From: Cephalopachus bancanus | Taxonomy: Eukaryota; Chordata; Mammalia; Primates; Tarsiidae | Reading direction: 5' to 3' | NCBI GenBank assembly: GCA_027257055.1 | Contig: JAPVLO010000073.1 | Span: 5,694,501-5,758,500, forward strand | DNA: 64,000 bases | Part shown: positions 56,051 to 64,000 of the stretch, piece by piece | Layout of the letters: each line of letters opens with the position of its first letter | How positions within the stretch are numbered: position 1 is the first letter of the stretch | Notes under the pieces: model-generated | What the model was told of the DNA's origin: nothing | Databases searched by the model: none | What the model saw: only the letters and a program-made list of their open reading frames with translations | Translations under genes and position numbers: made by a program

Positions 56051-57975
56051 CTCACCATCTCCTCTATATGATACATTGTTGGGTAATTATTTATTTATGT
56101 TAATATGGTCAGAATATAACACAAGTTAACAACTAGCTTGCAATGACCCAAAGGAAAAAGAAGTGGAGAACTATGAAAAATAAGATTTTCAGGCAAACAA
56201 TATTATCTTTATCTCATATGCAATCCTACTGTCAATATGCAAAAAATTAATGCACTGACTTAATTCTCTTCCAACACAGAATGTTCTGTGTCTAAGTAAG
56301 TGTCTTCAGCATTTTTATTCTAAAGAGTCAAAAACAACATGCCTTTAGTAGCTTTACGAACTTAAATACATGTAATCATTTGCAAAGATGGATATTAGTT
56401 CCAATTTTTTATTCAATGAAAACAAGCGAATTTTGCTTTCAGAGAAGCAGTATCTTTGGGGGAGTCAGACATGAGTTTGAATCGTAGTCCCTTTTACTTC
56501 TTGTTGACTTTGCAGGTGGAAATCAGGCTAGATCTAGCAAAGGGCAGAGAGATGCTGGTGTGTTTACTTCCTCTTGATATTGATGTTTAGACAAGGAAAG
56601 GAAAATTTGGATATTGACTCAGAAGGTCCTTTATAGGACAAAGTCGGCAATCAATTAAAAGTAAATGAATCAAAGGACCAACCAAAAAATTGGAGGATTC
56701 TTTAGAAAATCATAGAAAAACTTCTGAATTATATCTATACTAACATAGAGGGCAGACTATGGAAGGGGGCTATTGAGTGTGAAGGATACAGAGAATAAAG
56801 AGAAGAAGTGATGCTGAAATTTCATGACCAATTAGAAGCAAGCATACAGTGCTGACTCTGGGGTATTTGGTTTAAACACAGCACATGTTATAAACTCACA
56901 ATGGGATTGGGAAAAATGAAAGAGAAACTAATGAAGCAAAGGAAGGAAGTGAGTTCAGTAGGTTAAGTAAAAGTCTATGTTTCCTCTAAGACAGGCTGGT
57001 AAATTCCTAGGGGATGATAACATTTTGGGGGCAGTAGAGTCAATAGCAGATACTGAACTTGTTAAGAAAGGTAAAGTAGGCATACTAAAGTCTAAGCAGA
57101 GAAACCATGTGAAAAGATTTGCTCAACACAGCAAAGAGACTTAATAGGTTTCAAATTATAAAAGACCATCTAAATTGACATAGGCTGATATCTGGTAACC
57201 TGTGAGGACAGTGACAGGACAATGATGAGTAGCAGTCAATGATACTGTGGTAAGGAGCAAAGAATGGTTAAAAAGTAAGGGTAAAGGATATAAATTGTTC
57301 ATTAAGGCAGGGAATAGATTCCTTGGTGACTTGAGGTATTGACAGAAACAAGAACATACTTTTGAAGATTAGCAAAATATCTTGAATGGCATTTAAAACT
57401 GAAAATAAAGGTACAATAGATGTTTAAGTTACAAGAATATGATGGGCAAGTTTCAAAGAAGTATAGAGATTGGTAACAAGAATCTAGTAGGTAAAGTGAA
57501 GACAAAATAGCAATAGAAGAAACTCTTGCCCGAGAACAAAGGAAAGTTATAGAAATTTTAATAAGTGTAGAATCAGCCTCTTATTCTTTACAATGATTCT
57601 TCAGTGATGAGGAATGTCTACAATGTTTAATTGATTTAACTCTTTCATTATTACCTTTATTAACTAAATGCTCCTTGAGACATACTATGCTCTCATTTCG
57701 GTTTAAACAGTGAACATATTAATAGGTTTGTCATTTTATAATGGTGGCTGTAAGGGTAATCTTCAAAGATAAATAGTAACAATCTTGGAATCTTTGAAGT
57801 AATTTTTTATCTCAGCAGTTCAAGACTCTTAGAAGATTTCACCAATTACTCCTTAAATATAGCTTTTATTCTGTTAATGTAATAGAACTTAAAAAGAAAA
57901 AGAAAAATAGCTTCACTTTCATAACGATTGCAAAACCAATTTCCTCATTATTTATTGCTGTTAAAAACTCTCATT
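56051..57975. other. Unassigned AT-rich sequence
   Basis: No supported gene or repeat. The frame 57302-57505 (-) carries no recognised motif. Confidence 0.4.
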
Positions 57976-58287
57976 CTCCTATTTCCTTTTTTTCTTTTTT
58001 TTTTTGAGTTGGAGTCTCACTCTGTCACCCAGACTGGAGTGCTGTGGCAGCTCCCGGCCACCGCAGCCTCGACCTGCTGGGCTCAGGCGATCCTTCCACC
58101 TCAGCCTTCCAAGTAGCCGGAATTACAGGCATGCGCTACCACGCCCAGCTGATTTTTTGATTTATTGTAGAGATGAGGTCTCGCTGCCCAGGTGGGTCTC
58201 GAACCCGCGGGCTCAGGCAATCCACTCACCTCAGCCTCCCAAAGGCACAGGATTACAGGCTGAGCCACCGAGCCCGGCTCCTATTTC
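57976..58287 (-). mobile_element. Alu element with target-site duplications
   Basis: Alu body about 57988-58277 on the minus strand, flanked by CTCCTATTTC at 57976-57985 and 58278-58287. The right arm opens 'gagttggagtctcactctgt' and the left arm closes 'gctgagccaccgagcccgg'. CpGs such as 'gtctcgaacccgcgggctca' are well preserved, suggesting a young copy. Confidence 0.95.
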
Positions 58288-58689
58288 TTAAATACAGATG
58301 ATGAGCAAGACTTTATTACAGAGTACACATAGCAGGAAAACAACCTAAGGCTGAACTCTACTCACTGATATGTGAATTTATTCAGCCCTGGATAATTAAC
58401 AGATGGATTTTCTATGTTCAGTGTTTGTTATAATATTCTGCTTGCAAAAATGAATAAGTATTTTACATACTATTCCAACTAGAAATATAAGCAAAAGGTA
58501 AAAATTCACTTTATAGTCAATTAAAATTCTGCACAAATACTTTCTCATTTTTAAGAGACCATGGCCATTCTGAAGTTTATATGGATTAAAATTAGCATAG
58601 TTTCCAAGCATGTTTTGCACATATGTTTGTTCCATAAGAAAGTTCTCAGATGAAAGATTACATAAACAGATTATAGAAAACATGATTAA
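58288..58689. other. Unassigned sequence
   Basis: The minus-strand frame at 58396-58683 (95 aa) has no domain I recognise and is not supported as a gene. Confidence 0.4.
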
Positions 58690-58900
58690 AAGCTTCTATT
58701 TGCCAGGTACTTACTAATTCACTTATTCCTCACAACAATCATTTGAGAGAGAACTTACTACTCTCTCCATTATACAGATGAAAAAGGGAGAAAAGAAAAC
58801 TTCACCAAAGTTATATATCTACTGGATGACAGAGGAAAGATTTGAAGCCAGGTTATCTGGCTCCCAAGTCAAATATCCCAATTCCTGTGTTATTTTGTCT
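58690..58900 (-). repeat. MIR SINE fragment
   Basis: Reverse-strand MIR text: 'ttgccaggtacttactaatt', 'tattcctcacaacaatcatt', 'ccattatacagatgaaaaag', 'ttgaagccaggttatctggc'. Confidence 0.7.
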
Positions 58901-58994
58901 TTGCTGTTTTTTACTATTGGTTAAACTTCTGACTTGTTATTCCAAATGACATCAAAGCAATGCATTAAAATGAATATTCAAATAATTAAACAAA

Positions 58995-59068
58995 CTTGTC
59001 TACATAATTTCAAACAGGCTTTTTGAAATGAATCATATTACTGCATATTCTGAAATTGTGTAGACAAG
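58995..59068. repeat. Imperfect inverted repeat, 18-bp arms, 38-nt loop
   Basis: CTTGTCTACATAATTTCA at 58995-59012 pairs with TGAAATTGTGTAGACAAG at 59051-59068, 17 of 18 complementary (one position would be a G-U-type pair in RNA). A/T pairs extend it a little outward. It could be a hairpin, the remains of a small inverted-repeat transposon, or chance. Confidence 0.85.
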
Positions 59069-60734
59069 ATTTTTTTCTAGACCAAAATTGGACAGTCGCT
59101 CAAGGAAAACTTCCCATTTCAGTAAGTAACTACTTGAATCAGGGTTTGGGTTCCTGCAAAAGTTGCATTAACTCTTCCTAAATCTAAGGAGTATCATTTA
59201 ATATGTGAACACACTGGAAAAGTAATTGACCTTATCTGTCTTCAATAGTATTTGAACAGAGAATCTAAAATTTGGTTCATTTTGTATCCATATTATTACA
59301 TTAGCTTCTCTTTAGGGAGAAGCTTGTGAAATTCTCAAATGCTGTCAACCTTCAATGGCAGATTTTTTCATGTACCCAAAGAGAGATCCCAGTTCATTGT
59401 CGCCTTTATAATCAGGAATCCCAAAGCAATGTTTTCATGAGGTGAAAGCTTAGTACTCTGTGGCATTTCCTTTAATTAGCCAGTATAGCATTGTGCTGTC
59501 TGTGTGAAGGGACTTCCTCTTATATATGGTCTGAAGAATATGAACAACCAAGATTTCTAAGAATTCTTGACCAGATGGTTCTAACTTGACTCTGATAGCC
59601 TTGTCCATGTGTTCTATTATTTAATTTGACAGCACCACTGTACATTTGACTATTATTACTTAATAAAGACAAAAGTGTTATTTAAAATTATCAACTGCAT
59701 ATAGTGATTCTCTCTGTCGTGGGAAAGAACATAACTCACACGAATTGGTGGGGGGTACTTCTTTATGGTTCTTTCTCTTTATAGAGACAAAAGTGGGGAA
59801 GAGAGAGAAGATGAGACCCAGGACTGAAGGGCTATTTTTAAGGAAAAATTTCACCAAGTCTTTGAATACAGCAAACGAGGTCAAAACTGAGCTCAAAGAC
59901 TGGGAGTCGAGGGCTCTGAGTTATTCTGATAAGAATCAATCAGGCCAGAGAACAAGTTGGCAAAAATTGATGACTTTTTTTAAGAATAAAAATGTTTGGT
60001 TCTCAATTACAAGTTCTCTGTCCTATGGTTTGAAACATTTTTCCCCTCTCCAAAACATCAGTGTTCACTCTGTACAGCTGAAAACCTCATCTAATAACAA
60101 TCTGTGAAAGTATGAGTTAATATAAGGAAAGGGGTGGAGATTTTTAAAGCAAGGAACACATATGTGAGATTTCAAAGTAATCTAGAAACAGAAAAATTCA
60201 TTTAAAAAAAATTATTGCAGCCAGAGACACCAAGGAAAAGATAAATGGTTCACAAGCTTGGTATTCAGTCACCTTAAACTTGGATTTTTAAAAGCTAGAT
60301 CCCCTTAGAAGTTATTGAGTGATACCACAAATTTGAACTATACAAACAACTGTGTACCCAATAGCAGGATGAAAAACAGGCATATTTCATTTATATTCAT
60401 CAATTCTGATTAACCATGTTCTTAGAAGAATATACGTCACATTATGTAAAAATAAAAAAATAAAGTCATGCTAAATTTACTTTTAAGACTATCCTTTTTT
60501 CTCTAGTCTCTAATATTATTTTTCTATTTCATGTGATTTAGAAATCAGAAATAACTAATCAATCCTAGGTTATATAATTTTAGCTGTTTATTTTTAGGCA
60601 AATTAAACATATTCCTTCTCAAGCCTCAGCTTAATTTACTTATATTTATGAGCCATTAATTGGAAAATAAAGCTGAGTGAGATCTAAGCAACAGTAGTCC
60701 CATCCCCTAATTTTATATTCCTTTCTTCTTCTAT
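59069..60734. other. Unassigned AT-rich sequence
   Basis: The frame 59745-60107 (120 aa, +) is the longest here that lies outside known repeats. It shows no domain, signal peptide or family resemblance and I do not call it a gene. Confidence 0.4.
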
Positions 60735-60990
60735 GATGGAAATACTTATCAACTACATATCATGTGTCAGGAAGATTATATACCCCTGGAGAATAGATGA
60801 GTGGGGTGTCAGTGCATATAACCAAGACAAGCCTTATCCCGCTCTGATAATCTTGACCCTAACTGAATCCAGCAAGGTAGACCTCACACCGTCAATTACA
60901 CTAATCTCATGTTGTTTACACTGCAATTATTTTGTCCTAGATTTCTGCAAAAAAGTCCTCACAAAAGAGTAGTTTGTGTTCTAAATTCTA
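60735..60990 (-). repeat. Possible L2 3'-end fragment
   Basis: 'atacttatcaactacatatc' followed by 'atgtgtcaggaagattatat' loosely follows the reverse-strand L2 tail. The match is weak beyond the first 60 bp. Confidence 0.3.
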
Positions 60991-61913
60991 TCTTTCCCCA
61001 TCCTGCCTTAAAATTATAATAAAAATATGATACTTTTATATTTAATCTTTATGTATTTGTGCTCTTCTTATGGTATTCACTTCATGGGGATATAATGAAA
61101 TCCCCAGATTTGTTCCCAAAAAACACTAGATTATTTCAGTTCATTAATTTCAGATATAATTTCAAAACTGAATAGCGACAATAGAATAATTACTCTACAT
61201 GTTTATGTAAAAAATCCATTTAAATCTGTGAACTATTTTACTTTTAGACAAAGAAAGGAAGTAAAATTCATTAATCATGTTCTGCAGAATGTCATTATTA
61301 TAGATGTCACAATGAGTTACCATAGTGGCAGAGAAATTTTCAAGGTTTTTGAAAATACAATTACAAGATATAGTTGAGTCATTTTTACAATGTTATTTGG
61401 AATATTTTCAGAGAGATGAATGTTTTTTTCTGGTTCATATAATTACCTGAGGCAAATGCTTGCTTCCTTTAGTGGTCAGACAGGTGAACACAATCCTGCC
61501 CACATGAACAGGATGGTTCTGTGTACAGACCTCTATTAAAATGACAAAAAGTCATCTTCTACAAAACTCCAATCACAGACAATTTCTCTCCATCTGGAAA
61601 TCAGATATCCTGTGCAACTGCCCTTTGCTTCTAGTCATTGTGTAAAGAAGTGACAAATCATTCTTTTATGATTTGCAGGGCCTGGAATAAGCCATAATTA
61701 TGCCTCATTTCTCCCTAGTCTAACTTATCAAAATTGGTTTCAATAAATTACCTTTGCCTAAACTGGTCACTACAACACTCTTACAAAAAGGAAAAAAAAA
61801 GTTTTTATACATCTTGACTATTTTTGGCATACAGTATCAATGGTGGTAATATACAAGAAATTTTTTCCCTCTTAAATTTATTGTTTTTATCTTTTATAAA
61901 CATATTTTTATTA
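60991..61913. other. Unassigned AT-rich sequence
   Basis: No supported gene or repeat. Confidence 0.4.
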
Positions 61914-62312
61914 CCATCATGGCAAACAGAATAATGGCCTGCAAAAATGCCCACATCATGACTCCAAAAATGAGTGAATATCTTACCTTACATGACAAAA
62001 GTGACTTTGTAGATGTCATTAAGTTAAGTACCTTGAGATGTGAGGGTTATTCTGAATTATACCAACGTAATCACAAGAGGTTTGTAAGAGGAAGACTGAG
62101 GGTCAGAATCAGAGAAGGAGATAAAATTGTAAGAATCAGAGATTGGAGTGAAGTGAGCCAAGGAATGAGGGGAACCTTCAGAAACTAAAAAAGGCAAGGA
62201 CCTAGCAATTTTAGATATCTGAGCTTCGGACCACTAAGAGAACAAATTTGTTCCTTTAAGCTATCAGGTATATAGTAATTTGTTAACAGTAGCCATAGGA
62301 AACTAATACAAC
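61914..62312 (+). mobile_element. MLT1-type (MaLR) LTR
   Basis: Sense-strand MLT1 text is clear: 'aacagaataatggcctgcaa', 'gtgaatatcttaccttacat', 'gactttgtagatgtcattaa', 'agtaccttgagatgtgaggg', 'agagaaggagataaaattgt' and the 3' end 'agccataggaaactaataca'. The 89-codon frame 61919-62188 is a by-product. The internal part (about 62190-62280) is shortened relative to the family. Confidence 0.85.
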
Positions 62313-63754
62313 TATATGTATACATATACATATATCAGTTTTTAAATAAAAGAATAAATTATGCTATCACATTTCTAGGAAAATGTTAGTTTAGTATTTA
62401 CGACAGAATAACTGGAGATATTATGATAGATAAATTGATTTTACCTAAATTAATTTATTAAATGCTCCGACCATCTGTGTCAGTCATACAAATAAAAGTC
62501 CAATCTGTATCATTTCTATTTTAAAGAACAAATAACAGTAAACTAAGGCATCCCATGGCCTTTTTCTCTCCCCATTTCTAACAGTGAGAAAAGGTTTTCC
62601 TTTGAAAGGAGGGTAAAATTTAATGATTCATTGGGGGAAAAATAAAAGCATTTTTATATGATCATTTATTTCTTTAGAATGAGTATAATAGTCTCTCATG
62701 AGCAGAGTAAATGCATAAATATATCTTTACAAAAGGAACTAAAATTGGTAGTACTTCAAAGAAGCTTGCATTCATTGCAGTGACAGTAAAATACTGCATA
62801 GGCACCTAAAATCTGAGATATTAGTGTTTTAATGTATGTCAAAGCCCTTTGGGAATGTGGATAACATGAAAGAGAGCACAGTCACAGGAGCAGACAGTAT
62901 TCAGTTCTGAAATGCTCTAAGTGAAGTCAATGAAAAAGAAAAGAGATTTTAAAATCTTGAACGTGTGGGGATATTTTTCAGGGCAACCTTGGAATATGTT
63001 AGAATGATGGTGCAAATGAATAAAGATGAGATAATTCATTGCCGTTGGTAAGGGAATAAAAAGTATTCTGTCAAGAGAAGCAATGTGTTTTTCAAAGTGA
63101 ACAATAACTCAGAAATGATATAGTCAAACTGGTAATCATAACCAGAATGATCACAGAGTTTAGGTATAAAATCAGCAATATTTGAAGGACTACTATAGTC
63201 TTCTGATTTTTAAATAAACATAATTCAACATTTTAAGTAGAAAGTCTGCTGAACTTTTATAACTATTTCTTTGGTGGCAGATATACTGTTGCACCTTATG
63301 TTTCTGCAAGAGGAGAATAAATTCTCCCCTTGGTAGCCAAAGTAATAGTTGACCTTTAAGTTTCTTTCTCTGGATTTGCATTCTATCATTCTATTCTTCT
63401 AAGATATCAGTTAAGCATCTCAGTTGAAATACATTATTTGGGTGTAAAGTTTGAGAGTGCAAGTTCAGGAAAAACATAGCCATGTGTACTCTTTTGCAAG
63501 TATTTACCCTGTAGCCCCTTGTTTTGTTCCTAGTCCTTGCTAGAAGGAAATGCAGAGATAGAACATTCAGAATAAACATGAAACTCACATGGAAATCTTA
63601 AATCAATATATCATCATTTGAATAACAGTGTGCAATTCTGAACAGAATTATAAATTAATTATTGAGAATTTTCCCAACTTACTCAAAAGTGCATATGCAT
63701 GTGAAATACAGGAGAGTCGACCAAGCTGCAAAAGATAATTCCTTATTATTTAAA
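62313..63754. other. Unassigned AT-rich sequence
   Basis: No supported gene or repeat; frames at 63193-63381 and 63391-63588 (-) show no recognised motif. Confidence 0.4.
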
Positions 63755-63930
63755 AGCACTGTCGCCTACACTACTTCGATTGACTCTCATAGCTGCCTTC
63801 TTAAATGAATGCTAGTAAACTTAAAGAAACTGAGGCCCAATGAACTTAATCCAAAGCCACAAATCCAATAATTAGAAGAATCCAGAGGAAAATCCATGTC
63901 TTCAGACTTCAGAACCAGTTTTCAAATTGC
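63755..63930 (-). repeat. MIR SINE fragment
   Basis: Reverse-strand MIR: 'gactctcatagctgccttct', 'taaagaaactgaggcccaat', 'tccaaagccacaaatccaat' and 'ttcagacttcagaaccagtt'. Confidence 0.65.
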
Positions 63931-64000
63931 ATTTTTTTTTTCCGTTTTACCAGTAAGTTATTTTGATCTTGTTGGACATAGCCTGAGTCATCAAATGAAA

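Noticed and set aside
59745..60107. 120-codon + strand frame outside known repeats
   Set aside because: No domain, no splice context and ordinary base composition; length is within chance for 64 kb of six-frame sequence.
1..64000. Mitochondrial insertions, rRNA or tRNA genes, and host exons
   Set aside because: I looked for mitochondrial gene text, rRNA blocks, tRNA cloverleaves and exon-like frames with splice signals and saw none that I could support.

Overview
This window looks like AT-rich intergenic DNA from a primate nuclear genome. I found no host protein-coding gene, exon, tRNA or rRNA that I can support. Almost every open frame of any length lies in a retrotransposon, antisense to one, or in a simple repeat. 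The six Alu elements are dimeric, 7SL-type, about 285 bp long, and differ from common human Alus in the same way: the B-box region reads GGTTCGAGACCC, the left arm ends in a short linker (ACAATAAATCAAAAAA), and the tail is preceded by GAGACTCCAACTCA. They lack the lemur/loris Alu right arm. Together with the L1 sequences, this points to a tarsier-like primate. That is an inference; no search was run.

Layout. 1-17 kb: old, decayed mammalian repeats (L2, MIR, MER5, a MER1/Charlie-type hAT element with a perfect 8-bp target duplication, an L1M 3' end, an MLT1-like LTR), one Alu, and AT-rich DNA with nothing recognisable. 17-42 kb: a nest of LINE insertions. Three full-length or near full-length L1 copies lie here: A (minus, 17020-23453), B (plus, 24502-31251, split by an Alu) and C (plus, 35048-42005). 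Each has 5' UTR, ORF1, ORF2, 3' UTR and target-site duplications, and they sit in or beside older L2 sequence. 42-56 kb: a hAT element split by an Alu, a nearly perfect 151-bp tandem duplication, L2 remnants, an ERV LTR-like piece, and a well-delimited 1,447-bp solo LTR of class II endogenous-retrovirus type with 6-bp target duplications. An old L2 copy at 54-56 kb is split by a 5'-truncated L1. 56-64 kb: mostly unassigned AT-rich sequence, with one Alu, an MLT1 LTR, two MIRs and an imperfect 18-bp inverted repeat.

Nothing here works together as a host pathway. What holds the window together is the order of transposition: ancient L2/MIR/hAT/MLT1, then the L1 copies and LTR, then the Alus. The points most worth following up are the in-frame fusion of ORF1 C-terminus to ORF2 endonuclease in L1-C, the run of +1 A frameshifts in that same element, two L1 lineages with unlike 5' and 3' ends side by side, the internally duplicated solo LTR, and the young 151-bp duplication. 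I found no convincing undescribed biological system.
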